Origin: Azohydromonas australica DSM 1124
GTDB lineage: Bacteria; Pseudomonadota; Gammaproteobacteria; Burkholderiales; Burkholderiaceae_C
Direction: 5' to 3'
NCBI RefSeq assembly: GCF_000430725.1
Contig: NZ_KE387211.1
Span: forward strand, 93,007-157,006
Length of the DNA: 64,000 nt
The first letter of the stretch is position 1. Each line of letters starts with the position of its first letter. Under the pieces are notes generated by a model. It was given only the letters and a program-made list of their open reading frames with translations, was not told the origin of the DNA and made no database searches. The position numbers and the translations under genes were made by a program. Positions 1-12,594 of this stretch are shown in pieces.

Positions 1-3608
<3,608 letters not shown>

Positions 3609-3618
<10 letters not shown>

Positions 3619-5900
3619 CGCCCAAGCCGCCGGGGGCACCGATGCCGCCCGCACCGCCCCCGGCCCGCTCCACCACGCCGACCATCACCACGCTGCCGGA
3701 CGAGGACGAGGCCGTCACCAGCAGCATCCTCATCGTCGACGACCTGCCGGAGAAGCACCTGGTGTTCCGCGCGCTGCTGGAGGACCTGGGGCAGGAGCTG
3801 GTCTCCGCGTACTCCGGCGCCGAGGCGCTGCGCGAGGTGCTGCGGCGCGAGCTCGCGGTGATCCTGCTGGACGTGAACATGCCCGACATGGACGGGCTGG
3901 AGACGGCGCGGCTGATCCGCCAGTACAAGCGCGCGGCGCACACGCCCATCATCTTCATCACCGCCTACGCCGACGAGATGCAGACGCACCGCGGCTACGA
4001 GCTGGGCGCGGTGGACTACATCATGTCGCCGGTGGTGCCGCAGGTGCTGCGCTCCAAGGTGCAGGTGTTCGTGGACCTGCACGTGATGCAGCGCCGCGTG
4101 CGCCGCCAGGCCGAGCAGCGCGTGGCGCTGGTGGAGGCCGAGGCCGCGCGCCGCGCCGCGGAGCGCGCCACGTGGCGCTCCAACTTCCTGTCGCAGGTCA
4201 GCGGCGTGCTCAGCGCCTCGCTGGACGCCGAGGTCGCCATGCGCGGGCTGCTGGAGCTGGTGGTGCCGGCACTGAGCCCCTGCGCCGCGCTGCAGGTGTG
4301 CACTGCCACCACCGAGGCCACGCCGCAGCGGCTGCTGGTGGCGCGCGGCGACAGCGCGGGCCGGCCCGTGGCCTTTGCCGAGCACGCGCTGCACGAGATG
4401 GCGCCGCCCGTGCGCGAGGCCTTCATCCGTACGCTGTCCGAGCGGCAGCCCCAGGCGCTCGCGGAAGACCCGTGCGAGGCGCTGGACGAAGCCGAGGGCC
4501 ACGCCGGCGCCACGCCCGCGCACCGGCTGCCGCACGGCGTGGTCATGCCGCTGCCGCACGGCACGCGCGTGCTGGGCGCGCTGTTCGTGGCGGCGCAGCC
4601 GGACCAGGAGCTGCTGCAGTCGCTGTGCGAGCGCGCGGCGCTGGCCCTGGAGAACGCGCGGCTGTACCGCACGCTGCAAGCCGAGATCGAGGAGCGGCGC
4701 CATGCGCAGGAGCAGCTCACGGCGCTGAACCGGCGCAAGGACGAGTTCCTGGCCATGCTTTCGCACGAGCTGCGCAACCCGCTGGCGCCGATCCGCAACG
4801 CGGTGGAGGTGATCCGCCGCATCGCGCCGGCGGGGCAGCCGCGGCTGTCCTGGGCCACGGACGTGATGGACCGCCAGGTGCGGCACATGACGGAGCTGGT
4901 GGAGGAGCTGCTGGACGTGGCCCGCATCAGCCAGGGCAAGATCAGCCTGCAGATGAAGCCCATCGACCTGCTGACGGTGGTGGCGCATGGCACCGAGACG
5001 GCGCGTCCGCTGCTGGACGGGCGCCGCCACCATCTGACGGTGCAGCTGCCCGCGGCGCCGGTGTGGCTGCGCGGCGACTTCGCGCGGCTGTCGCAGGTGG
5101 TGTCGAACCTGCTCAACAACGCCGCGAAGTACACGCACGAGGGCGGGCGCATCGAGCTGTCGCTGCAGGTGGCGCAGGGCCAGGCGGTGGTGAGCGTGCG
5201 CGACAACGGCATTGGCATCGAGGCCGCACTGCTGTCCACCGTGTTCGAGCTGTTCGAGCAGGGCCAGCGCTCGCTGGACCGCAGCCAGGGCGGGCTGGGC
5301 GTGGGCCTGACGCTGGTGCAGCGCCTGGTGCAGCTGCACCACGGCGACGTGGAGGCCCGCAGCGCCGGGCCGGGCCAGGGCTCGGAGTTCATCGTGCGGC
5401 TGCCCTGCCTGGCGGAAGTGGAGGCGCCCGCGCCGGCGCCGTCCGCGGATCCCGTGCAGGCCGCGGAGACCCGCGGCTGCCGGGTGCTGGCGGTGGACGA
5501 CAACGTTGACGCGGCCGACACGGTGGCGATGTTCCTGCGCATGGAAGGCCACAGCGTGGAGACCGCGCACAGCGGGCCGGAGGCGGTGGAGCGGGCCAAG
5601 GCCTTCCAGCCCGAGGTGGTGCTGCTGGACATCGGGCTGCCGGGCATGGACGGCTTCGAGGTGGTGCGCCACCTGCGCGCCCTGCCCGCCACGCAGCACG
5701 CGCTGGTGATCGCGCTCACCGGCTACGGCCAGAAGTCGGACCAGGCGCAGGCGCGGCAGGCGGGCTTCGACCACCACCTGGTGAAGCCGGCGGACATCGC
5801 GGCGCTGGCGGCGCTGATCGCGCAGTGGCGCGCGCAGCAGGGCGCGGGCATCGAGGGGAGTGCCGGCGCCGGTGGCCGCGGCGCCCAGGGCGCGACGTGA
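3609..5900 (+). CDS. REC-GAF-histidine kinase-REC hybrid sensor kinase
   Basis: The start is the ATG inside the end of the preceding gene (10-bp overlap). Although the frame is open further upstream, similarity to receivers begins just after this ATG. Domain order in 763 residues: Pro-rich leader, N-terminal receiver with Asp88 (LLDVNMPDMDG), GAF-like region (about 190-350), short coiled coil, HisKA with His386 in MLSHELRNPLAP, HATPase (DNGIGI, then a G-rich lid), and C-terminal receiver with Asp674 (LLDIGLPGMDG). There is no transmembrane segment, so it is a soluble kinase. An N-terminal receiver on a kinase suggests it is itself phosphorylated by the neighbouring HAMP-repeat kinase. No DNA-binding output domain is encoded in the cluster, so the final target is unknown. 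Confidence 0.92.
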
Positions 5901-5967
5901 GCGCCGGGGTGGCGGCCGCCCGCCGGCGCGTCGGCGGGCGCGCGGCGGGCCTGGCGGAGGCGCTGGC

Positions 5968-6360
5968 TTGAGCCCAGACGACGCGCTGCCGGACGACCTG
6001 CGGCGCTTCATCCTCACCAGCGTTCCGTCGGTGCCCTTCCTGGAGGCGCTGCTGCTGCTGCGCGGCCGGCCCGACTACGCGTGGCCGGTGGCCGAGGTGG
6101 CGCGTGCGCTGTACGTGCCGGAGGCCACGGCGGAAGGCGTGGCGCAGGCGCTGCGCGAGGTGGGCCTGGTGGAGCCCGAGGCCGCCGAGGCGCAGCGGCT
6201 GCATTACCGGCCCCGCGACGCGGCGCTGGCGGCGATGGTGGACCGCCTGGCCGAGGCCTACCGCGTGGACCTGATCGGCGTGACCAAGCTGATCCACGAC
6301 CGCGTGCAGAAGAACGCCACGCGCTTCGCCGACGCTTTCTGCCTGCGAAAGGGAAACTGA
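5968..6360 (+). CDS. small winged-helix-like protein of unknown function
   Basis: The frame is open from 5860, but the best start is TTG at 5968, preceded by GGAGG (5956-5960) at 7 nt spacing. The upstream part of the frame is low-complexity Ala/Arg/Gly. The 130-residue product has a helical segment reading VAEVARALYVPEATAEGVAQ followed by LREVGLVE, which resembles a MarR/winged-helix recognition unit, and then amphipathic helices up to a basic C-terminus. The stop codon TGA (6358-6360) directly abuts the ATG of the next gene, so the two are in one transcript with the hybrid kinases. It could be an adaptor or a non-canonical DNA-binding output for the phosphorelay. That is inference from context only. 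It belongs to no family I can name with certainty. Confidence 0.7.
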   Translation: MSPDDALPDDLRRFILTSVPSVPFLEALLLLRGRPDYAWPVAEVARALYVPEATAEGVAQALREVGLVEPEAAEAQRLHYRPRDAALAAMVDRLAEAYRVDLIGVTKLIHDRVQKNATRFADAFCLRKGN

Positions 6361-6621
6361 ATGGCCCAAGCCATCTATTCGCTGTGCGCGCTCACCGCGC
6401 TGCTGTGCGCGGGGTTGCTGCTGCGCGCCTATGCGCGCACGCGCTTCAGGCTGCTGCTGTGGAGCGGGCTGTGCTTCGTGGGCCTGACGGCCAACAACCT
6501 GCTGCTGGTGCTGGACCGGCTGGTGTTCCGCGACCTGGACCTGAGCCTGGCGCGGCTGCTGGTGGCGCTGGGCTCGGTGCTGCTGCTGGTGGTGGGCATG
6601 CTGCTGGAGCACGACACGTGA
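6361..6621 (+). CDS. DUF5985-like small membrane protein (copy 1)
   Basis: 86 residues, starting at the base after the previous stop. Three hydrophobic stretches are visible: about 5-23 (IYSLCALTALLCAGLLLRAY), 30-50 (LLLWSGLCFVGLTANNLLLVL) and 62-82 (LARLLVALGSVLLLVVGMLL). The layout 'F-R-L-L-L-W-S-G-L-C-F-x-G-L-x-x-N-N' matches my recollection of the DUF5985 family, small three-helix inner-membrane proteins of unknown function often encoded beside kinases. It sits downstream of two hybrid kinases and a winged-helix-like protein and just upstream of a second member of the same type. A role as membrane input for the soluble kinases is plausible but only inferred. Confidence 0.75.
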   Translation: MAQAIYSLCALTALLCAGLLLRAYARTRFRLLLWSGLCFVGLTANNLLLVLDRLVFRDLDLSLARLLVALGSVLLLVVGMLLEHDT

Positions 6622-6697
6622 GCGCCCCCGCACGGCCGTTCCGAAGGGGGCGATCCGTCCCGCTTGGCGGGACCGCGCGCAGCGCGAGGGTGCACCC
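6622..6697. repeat. intergenic double hairpin
   Basis: The gap between the two DUF5985-like genes contains CGCCCCC (from 6623) pairing with GGGGGCG (ending 6652). It also contains a perfect 7-bp hairpin, GTCCCGC-TTG-GCGGGAC, at 6657-6673. No T-run follows, so it is not a standard intrinsic terminator. It may be a small dispersed intergenic repeat or an mRNA-processing/stability element separating the two genes. Confidence 0.5.
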
Positions 6698-6973
6698 ATG
6701 AACACCGAGCCGCTGGCGCCGATGCTGCTGGGCGCGATCGCCTGCGCGTCCTTCATCGCCGCGCTGCTGTTCTGGCGCTACTGGCGCAGCAGCGGCGACC
6801 GCTTCTTCCTGCTGCTGGGCGCGTCGTTCCTGGTGGAGGCGCTCAACCGCGTGCACATGGCCCTGCGCCCGGCCAACGACGAGAGCGAGCCCATCACGTA
6901 CCTGGTGCGGCTGCTGGCCTACGGGCTGATCCTGGTGGCGATCTGGGACAAGAACCGGCAGGGGCGGCGCTGA
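6698..6973 (+). CDS. DUF5985-like small membrane protein (copy 2)
   Basis: 91 residues with three hydrophobic segments: about 8-25 (PMLLGAIACASFIAALLFW), 37-50 (FFLLLGASFLVEAL) and 66-83 (ITYLVRLLAYGLILVAIW). The central 'R-F-F-L-L-L-G-A-S-F-x-x-E-A-x-N-R' matches the equivalent segment of the upstream small membrane protein. The two are paralogues or complementary subunits of one membrane complex. The start ATG at 6698 lies 76 bp after copy 1, separated by two hairpins. It is the last gene of the plus-strand phosphorelay cluster; the next gene is convergent. Function is unknown. Confidence 0.75.
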   Translation: MNTEPLAPMLLGAIACASFIAALLFWRYWRSSGDRFFLLLGASFLVEALNRVHMALRPANDESEPITYLVRLLAYGLILVAIWDKNRQGRR

Positions 6974-7003
6974 GGTGCCAACGCCCGCCGCGCCGGGCCC
7001 GGC

Positions 7004-8449
7004 TCAGGGCTCCGCCGCCCACACCACCCCCTGGTCCACCGCGTACAGCCTGCAGCCCTGGTGCGCCTTGTTGCACTGCTCCAGGGCATGGGCCAGCGGA
7101 TCGGGGCCCAGCGCGGCGGCGTTCCAGGCGCCGTCCGGCGCGATGACGAAGGCCTTGGGGCGGCGCAGCTCCAGGTACTTCAGCCAGCCCTGGCGGCCGG
7201 ACTCGTTGACGAAGGGAATGGCGGGCGCCTCTTCCGGCACCGCGGGCCGCAGCGCCGGCGGCGCGGGCGTGGGACGCACCCAGGACACGTGGTCGTCCAC
7301 CGCGTAGACCTGGCAGTGGCGCGAGCGCGCCCGGCACTCCTTCAGGCCGCGGCCCACCGGGTCGAAGCCGCCGTAGAAGGCGGCCGCGTAGGTCGGCGAC
7401 ACGATGTAGGCCCGGGGCATGGGCCGCTCCAGGAAGCGGCGATAGTGCTCGTGCCCCTTGTCGCTCAGGTAGGGCACGGCCTCCACGTCGTCGAGGGCGG
7501 CGTGGCCCGAAGGGGGCGGGAAGTCCTGCGGCAGGTACTGCGGATGCGCGATGGCCGCGGGCAGGCCGAGCTGGCGCAGGAAGGCGTCCGTCTTGGGCGC
7601 CCAGATCGGCAGGCCCTCGGGATAGACCAGCAGGTGGTGCGCATCCTTCATGAAGGGCCCGAAGGCCTCCATCTGCGCCTTCGCGCCCATGGCGGTGTAG
7701 CGCGAGAGCATGGCCTGCCACACCGGCGGGCCGAAGTAGCTGTCGTTCTCGCCGTAGAACCAGATCGAGGGCACGCGGGTGGAGGCGCCAAAGCGCTCGG
7801 CCCCGCGCGCCAGCGCGGCGGCGGAGGACGGGCAATTGGAGATGTTCATGCCGCCGGCGAAGTTGACCAGGCCCTTGACCCGCGGATCGCCCAGCGTGCC
7901 GTAGGCCAGCGTGTTCCAGCCGCCGATGCTCTGGCCGGCCATGACGGTGCGGCTGGCGTCGATGCCGGGCTGCGTGGCCAGGAAGTCCAGCACGGCCTGG
8001 ATGTCGCGCGCGTTGTCCAGGCCGACGCGCTCCTGGTTGCAGCCGAAGGGCCTCATCTCGCCTTCCGAGCCGGCGTAGCCGCGCAGCATGGGCAGCGCCA
8101 CGGCGTAGCCGCGCGAGAGAAAGTAATAGGCGGCGAAGGTGTGGACGTAGCGCGGCACCTGCGCGCGCGGCGTCTTGCCCGCGGCGCCGTGGTTCACCAC
8201 CGCCAGCGGAAAGGGCCCCGGCCCGTCGGGCTGCAGCAGCGTCACCACCAGGCGCACGCTGCGCTGCAGGTCCACGGGGACCATCAGCACGCGCTCGTTC
8301 ATCGAGGCTTCGGGCGCGGCGGTGCTGGGGACAGTGGTGCTGGAAGCGGCGGCGGCGTCAGGCTCGGCAGCGGGGCTCGCCGGGGACAGGCCGGCCAGGG
8401 CGGCTGCCCACAGCGCGCCGGCCAGGAGGCGGCGGAAGTTTCTTTTCAT
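7004..8449 (-). CDS. secreted alpha/beta hydrolase (dienelactone-hydrolase type) with duplicated Cys module
   Basis: 481 residues. The N-terminus (MKRNFRRLLAGALWAAALAG, cleavage after SPAAEP-like) is a Sec signal peptide. The hydrolase core shows VVNHGAAG (oxyanion region), the nucleophile elbow GQSIGG near residue 175, and a late Asp/His pair in a region containing KDAHHLLVYPEG. Downstream of the catalytic domain the protein carries two copies of a Cys-containing module. Each has '[DP]-x(6)-L-[KE]-x-C', then C-x-[LV]-YAVD and a [VH]-x-W ending: first about residues 350-400, then about 430-481. Such tails are not part of a plain hydrolase and may form disulfide-linked repeats or bind a substrate. 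The gene is monocistronic and divergent from nosR. The substrate cannot be read from the sequence. Confidence 0.82.
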   Translation of the reverse strand: MKRNFRRLLAGALWAAALAGLSPASPAAEPDAAAASSTTVPSTAAPEASMNERVLMVPVDLQRSVRLVVTLLQPDGPGPFPLAVVNHGAAGKTPRAQVPRYVHTFAAYYFLSRGYAVALPMLRGYAGSEGEMRPFGCNQERVGLDNARDIQAVLDFLATQPGIDASRTVMAGQSIGGWNTLAYGTLGDPRVKGLVNFAGGMNISNCPSSAAALARGAERFGASTRVPSIWFYGENDSYFGPPVWQAMLSRYTAMGAKAQMEAFGPFMKDAHHLLVYPEGLPIWAPKTDAFLRQLGLPAAIAHPQYLPQDFPPPSGHAALDDVEAVPYLSDKGHEHYRRFLERPMPRAYIVSPTYAAAFYGGFDPVGRGLKECRARSRHCQVYAVDDHVSWVRPTPAPPALRPAVPEEAPAIPFVNESGRQGWLKYLELRRPKAFVIAPDGAWNAAALGPDPLAHALEQCNKAHQGCRLYAVDQGVVWAAEP

Positions 8450-8805
8450 GTCGCGCCGATTCTTCGCGCGCGGCGCGGGCGGGACGGCGGCGGCCGTTCA
8501 CGCAGGCCTGGAGACTGCCTGCTTTTTCACGCATTTCCGATTTCCGCGGCCCGCACGCCGGCTCAGCCGGGACCTGGGCGCTTCAGCGCGCTCGCAGGAA
8601 AGCGAATGGCCCGCGCACGCTGGCCTGGAACCCGGGCGATTTGCCCGGCATCGTGCCGGCAAATTCCCTTCGCATGCATTCCTGGAATTTCGGCCAGCCT
8701 GCCCGTATTACCCTGAGCCACCGGTTGCAATCGGGCTCCCTACAGATGATCGAGCCTCGACGGCAACGATAACCTTGAGTACGTTGCCTTGGGGCAAAAA
8801 TCACG
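8450..8805. other. divergent promoter region hydrolase/nosR
   Basis: 356 bp without a credible gene, noticeably less GC-rich than its surroundings. It must hold the promoters of the hydrolase (leftward) and nosR (rightward). Visible elements are a 6-bp stem CCGGCA-TCG-TGCCGG near 8646-8660 and a Crp/Fnr-type palindrome next to the nosR start, listed separately. No convincing -35/-10 pair stands out. Confidence 0.6.
8784..8797. promoter_or_regulatory. Crp/Fnr (Dnr/NnrR)-type palindrome at nosR
   Basis: TTGCC-TTGG-GGCAA is a perfect 5+5 inverted repeat with a 4-nt spacer. This is the geometry of FNR/DNR/NNR sites (TTGAT-N4-ATCAA and relatives). It ends only 8 nt before the nosR ATG (8806), where an activator site would be unusual. 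It could act as a repressor or anti-activator site, or transcription could start at a more distal promoter. Alternatively the true start is ATG 8884. Regulation of nosR by such factors is known; its use here is inference. Confidence 0.5.
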
Positions 8806-11031
8806 ATGACGGGCCACCATCCAACAAACACCTGTCCGGCATTCAAATGCGGAACTTGGCAGATCGCCGCCCTGGCACTGCTGATGGCCCTGGCATCCTG
8901 GTGCCCGCTATCTTGGGCAGGCATCCTGGATAAATCGGAAATCGAGCGGCGCTTCAGCCATCCTTACCGGGTGGAGGAAAAGCTGTCGAACGTCCCTGTC
9001 TGGCCTGTCACCAGCCCGCTCGAACAAAACCTCGGACCGGCACTCTACGTTTTCGAATCCATCGACATCGCGCCATTGCCGGGTTTCGAGGGCAACCCCA
9101 TGAATTTTCTCATTGCCATCGACCGCAAGGGAAACTTCGTGGACGTGGAGCTCCTGCAGCAGCGCGAGCCTGTTTTCACCTTCCGCGATCTTGGCGGTCA
9201 GAAGGATCGTCCGCTGAAGGAATTCATTGCGCAATATCCCGGCCACAGCATTTCGGACCAATACCTGATCGCCCAGGACGCCGCGCGCAACAAGAACGGC
9301 GGCCCCGCCCGCAGCCACGCCGGCCAGACGACCCTCGACGGTGTCGCCAAGGCCACCACCTCCATCCGCATCATCAACCAGACCGTGCTCACCGCCGCGC
9401 TGGAGGTCGCGCGGGCGCGCCTGGGCTTTGCCAACCACCAGCAGGCGGGCCCGCCCGCCCAGGTCAGGAGCGATGCATTTGAAGCAGCCAGCTTCGACGC
9501 GCTGGTGCGAAACGGCTCCATCGGCCATTTGCGCCTGACCCATGCCGAAGCGGAAAAGCTGTTTGCCGGCACCGAGGGCGAGGGATCGGATACCTACGGA
9601 ATTTCGCATCCCGAAGAAACCTTCGTCGAGCTCTACGTGGCGTACCTCAACGTCCCCACCATCGGGCACGCCGTGCTGGGCCGGGAACAATATGAGCAGG
9701 TCATGGCGCGCAATTTCGATCACCAGCATCTCTGGTGGGTCGGAACCCGCGGGCGCTTTGTCCTGGCCGATGAAGACTTCCTGCCCGGGGCCCAATCGTC
9801 CCGCCTGGCCATGGCGCAGGACGGGATGTTCCTGGAGTTTCGCGACCAGGGACTGGAACCCCGCCAGGCCGGCGGCCTGAAAGATCTGAATTCCTCGCGG
9901 CTGTTCGGCGTGAACGCCGATGCCCATCTGGACCCGGCGCGGCCTGCCGAATTCCGGCTCACGTTCAGCCGGTCCAGAGGCACGGTCCTGTCCGCCATCA
10001 CCCACCAGAGCGCGACGCTCGCCCATTCACCGCCGGCGCGGTATTTCAGCTACCCGCCCAAACCCTGGCCCGAATGGTTGCTCGCCTGGCAGGCGCGCGC
10101 GGTCGATATAGGCGTGCTGCTGGCGGCATTTAGCCTGCTGAGCCTGGTGCTGGCCCGACCCCGCTGGTGGTCCGTTTCGGCACGGCGGCTGGCGCTGTTC
10201 CGCAGGGGCTTCCTGGCCTTCACCCTGATCTATGTCGGGTGGCATGCGCAAGGGCAGTTGTCGGTCGTGCAGATCACGGGGCTGATCAAGGCCCTGATGG
10301 GCGGCCATGGGCTGTCGAACTTCCTGTACGACCCGATCAGCCTGGTGCTGATGGCCTTCACCGGCATCACGTTCTTCCTGTGGGGACGGGGCGCCTTCTG
10401 CGGCTGGCTGTGCCCGTTCGGCGCCTTGCAGGAATTCGTGGGCCTGCTGGCGCAGCGGCTGCGCATCCCGCAACTGGACCTGCCGCCGCGGCTGGCTCGC
10501 CGCCTGGGGTGGAGCCGCTACGCCGTCCTGGCCACATTGGTCGTGGCGGCCTTCCTGTTCCCGACGCTGGGCGAGACGCTCAACGAGGTCGAGCCCTTCA
10601 AGACCACCATCACGCTCGGATTCGACCGGCCCTGGCCCTTTGTCGCCTATGCCGTGGCACTGCTGCTGCTGGCGGCGGCCTACTACAAGTTCTTCTGCCG
10701 CGTGCTGTGCCCGCTGGGTGGGGCCATGTCCCTGGGCGGCAAGCTCAGGCGGCTGAACTGGCTGCCGCGCCGCGCCGAGTGCGGCAAGCCCTGCCAGCGC
10801 TGCAAGACGGCCTGCCGCTACGACGCCATCGAGCCCTCCGGCGCGGTGCGCTGGGACGACTGCTTCCAGTGCCTGGACTGCGTGGGCATCTACCACGACG
10901 CGCAGCGCTGCGTGCCCGTCATCGTCCACCACCGCACCGGCAGGCACCTGGCCGGACAGGCCGCGGCGACGCGGGCGGCCGGGCCCTCGCCGCACGCCAA
11001 CGCCTCTGAGCAACCGACCCCGACCTGCTGA
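8806..11031 (+). CDS. nosR: NosR/NirI-family FMN-binding, polyferredoxin-type membrane protein
   Basis: 741 residues. A signal/anchor (about 18-38) is followed by a periplasmic FMN-binding domain with the flavinylation-like motif DGVAKATTS (Thr184/185). Several membrane helices follow. Two C-x3-C-P motifs (FCGWLCPFG and FCRVLCPLG) are typical of NosR/NapH/RdxA proteins. The C-terminus has Cys-rich segments (C-x3-C-x2-C-x3-C; then CFQCLDC...YHDAQRC) fitting two [4Fe-4S] clusters. NosR is the electron-transfer and maturation partner of nitrous oxide reductase, and the covalent FMN is installed by ApbE. The next gene, 21 bp downstream, is an ApbE homologue, which fits. No nosZ, nosD, nosF, nosY or nosL is present in the window. 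The start at ATG 8806 has no good ribosome-binding site because the palindrome lies there. Confidence 0.85.
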   Translation: MTGHHPTNTCPAFKCGTWQIAALALLMALASWCPLSWAGILDKSEIERRFSHPYRVEEKLSNVPVWPVTSPLEQNLGPALYVFESIDIAPLPGFEGNPMNFLIAIDRKGNFVDVELLQQREPVFTFRDLGGQKDRPLKEFIAQYPGHSISDQYLIAQDAARNKNGGPARSHAGQTTLDGVAKATTSIRIINQTVLTAALEVARARLGFANHQQAGPPAQVRSDAFEAASFDALVRNGSIGHLRLTHAEAEKLFAGTEGEGSDTYGISHPEETFVELYVAYLNVPTIGHAVLGREQYEQVMARNFDHQHLWWVGTRGRFVLADEDFLPGAQSSRLAMAQDGMFLEFRDQGLEPRQAGGLKDLNSSRLFGVNADAHLDPARPAEFRLTFSRSRGTVLSAITHQSATLAHSPPARYFSYPPKPWPEWLLAWQARAVDIGVLLAAFSLLSLVLARPRWWSVSARRLALFRRGFLAFTLIYVGWHAQGQLSVVQITGLIKALMGGHGLSNFLYDPISLVLMAFTGITFFLWGRGAFCGWLCPFGALQEFVGLLAQRLRIPQLDLPPRLARRLGWSRYAVLATLVVAAFLFPTLGETLNEVEPFKTTITLGFDRPWPFVAYAVALLLLAAAYYKFFCRVLCPLGGAMSLGGKLRRLNWLPRRAECGKPCQRCKTACRYDAIEPSGAVRWDDCFQCLDCVGIYHDAQRCVPVIVHHRTGRHLAGQAAATRAAGPSPHANASEQPTPTC

Positions 11032-11052
11032 ACCCCTGGCCGAGCACACACC

Positions 11053-12033
11053 ATGCAACGACGAACGCTCCTGTTAGCACCGCTGGGCTGCCTGCCCCTG
11101 ACCACCGCCCGCTCCGCGCCATCGCCACTGCAGCGGCCATGGCACAGCCGCCACCTGCAGGGCCTGGGCACCCAGCTGCACCTGCAGGTGGCGCACGCCG
11201 ACCCGGCCCGGGCGGAGAAGGCGCTGTCGGCGGCCCAGGCGGTGCTGCGCAAGGTCGAGGACGCCATGAGCCTGTTCAATGCTGATAGCGAGCTGCAGCG
11301 GCTCAACCGCACCGGGCGGTTGTCCAGGCCGAGCGGCCACCTGCTGGCCGTGCTGCGCGAAGCCCAGTGGGTGGCCGAGCGCAGCCGGGGTGCCTTCGAC
11401 GTCACGGTGCAGCCGCTGTGGCAGCTGTCCGACGCCGCCCGCCAGGCCGGCCGCCTGCCCACCGCTGCCGAACGCACGCAGGCCCTGGGCCTGGTGGGCT
11501 GGCGGGGCCTGAAGGTCAGCGAGCGGGCCATCGAGCTCGCCCGCCCCGGCATGGCTGTCACGTTGAACGGCATCGCGCAGGGCTACGCGGCCGATGCCGT
11601 GCGCGCCACGCTGCGCTCGCACGGCATCGAGCACGCACTCATCGATACCGGCGAATTCGGCAGCCTGGGACGCAGCCCGCGCGGCGGGGCCTGGACCCTG
11701 GGCGTGGAAGACCCTCACCACACGGGCCGGCTGATCGCCGCGCTGGCGCTGGACGGCAGAAGCCTGGCCACCTCGGCCGACAACCGCAGCGCCTTCACGC
11801 CGGACCACCGCCATCACCACATCCTCGATCCGTCCACGGGCGACTCCCCCACCGCCCTGAGCAGCGTCAGCGTGGCCGCGCCCAGCGCCATGCGGGCCGA
11901 CGCACTCACCAAGGTCATGTTCATGGCCCGGCCGGCGCTCATCGCGCAGCTGGCCCGGCACTGGCAGGTCGGCGTGCTGTGGGTCGACAAGCAGGGCCGG
12001 TGGGGCGCCACGCCGGATCTCCGGCTGGCCTGA
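11053..12033 (+). CDS. apbE: FAD:protein FMN transferase (ApbE/NosX type)
   Basis: 326 residues with an N-terminal signal starting MQRRTLLL, a possible twin-arginine type as described for NosX. Family motifs are visible in order: FNADSEL, GAFDVTVQPL, LNGIAQGYAAD, ALIDTGE, then HHHILDPSTG and ADALTK near the C-terminus (flavin and metal-binding segments). ApbE proteins transfer FMN from FAD onto Thr of partners such as NosR and NqrC/RnfG. The immediately preceding gene encodes a NosR-type FMN domain with a Thr-Thr acceptor, so NosR is the likely substrate. The enzyme would act in the periplasm. The gene is followed by a strong GC hairpin. Confidence 0.9.
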   Translation: MQRRTLLLAPLGCLPLTTARSAPSPLQRPWHSRHLQGLGTQLHLQVAHADPARAEKALSAAQAVLRKVEDAMSLFNADSELQRLNRTGRLSRPSGHLLAVLREAQWVAERSRGAFDVTVQPLWQLSDAARQAGRLPTAAERTQALGLVGWRGLKVSERAIELARPGMAVTLNGIAQGYAADAVRATLRSHGIEHALIDTGEFGSLGRSPRGGAWTLGVEDPHHTGRLIAALALDGRSLATSADNRSAFTPDHRHHHILDPSTGDSPTALSSVSVAAPSAMRADALTKVMFMARPALIAQLARHWQVGVLWVDKQGRWGATPDLRLA

Positions 12034-12054
12034 GCGGCGGGCGGCGCCCGCCGC
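12034..12054 (+). terminator. GC hairpin after apbE
   Basis: Directly after the apbE stop, GCGGCGGGCG pairs perfectly with CGCCCGCCGC across a single G. There is no U-tract, so it is at best a weak or factor-assisted terminator, or a 3'-end stabiliser of the nosR-apbE mRNA. Confidence 0.4.
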
Positions 12055-12159
12055 GGCCACCAGCGCTTCATTTCAATGTCCCAAGGCAATCGGGGGGCGG
12101 TATGGCCTCGGGACATCAGCACCGCCGCCCCTCCATAAAACCCAGAAAGGCACCTGCCC

Positions 12160-12594
12160 ATGTTCACCAAGCAAGCCATCACCAAGAAGCTCGACACCTC
12201 CACCGCCAAGGCCTGGCACGCCATCCGCGGCATCGAAGGCCTGGACCGCTGGTTCCCGATCATCGGGAGCTGCCGCGTCGAGGGCAGCGGCGTCGGCGCC
12301 CAGCGCCACATGACGCTGGAGGGCGGGCAGATCACGGACCTCATCGAGGCCGTCGACGACGAGCGCAAGCGCTTCGTCTACCTGCGCACGACTTCGCCGT
12401 TCCCGGTGACCCACTACCGCGGGACCGTGGAGATCTTCGACTCCTACGACGGCCAGGCGGTTCTGAGCTGGACCATCGACTTCGAATCCCGGCCCGAGGA
12501 CAGCGAGGCCGTCGCCGCGCTGGTCAAGGGCGCCATCTCCGACGGCATCGACGGCATGGAGCGGGAGCTGCGGGAAGCGACGGTCAGCGCCTGA
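12160..12594 (+). CDS. SRPBCC-family (polyketide cyclase/START-like) protein
   Basis: 144 residues with the SRPBCC pattern: an N-terminal beta strand (ITKKLDTSTAKAWHAI), the 'I-x-G-x(2)-x-W-[FH]-P' segment (GLDRWFPIIGSC), a predicted curved sheet (GAQRHMTLEGG, ITDLIEAVDDE, VYLRTTSPFPV, YRGTVEIF), and a long C-terminal helix (ALVKGAISDGIDGMERELREA). These proteins bind small hydrophobic ligands in a deep cavity, and many are of unknown function. The gene stands alone, 126 bp after apbE and before a repeat cluster. The ATG at 12160 fits the start of the fold. No specific function can be assigned. Confidence 0.8.
   Translation: MFTKQAITKKLDTSTAKAWHAIRGIEGLDRWFPIIGSCRVEGSGVGAQRHMTLEGGQITDLIEAVDDERKRFVYLRTTSPFPVTHYRGTVEIFDSYDGQAVLSWTIDFESRPEDSEAVAALVKGAISDGIDGMERELREATVSA

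Noticed and set aside
8646..8660. CCGGCA-TCG-TGCCGG stem as a terminator
   Set aside because: It lies between divergent genes, is short and lacks a T-run.
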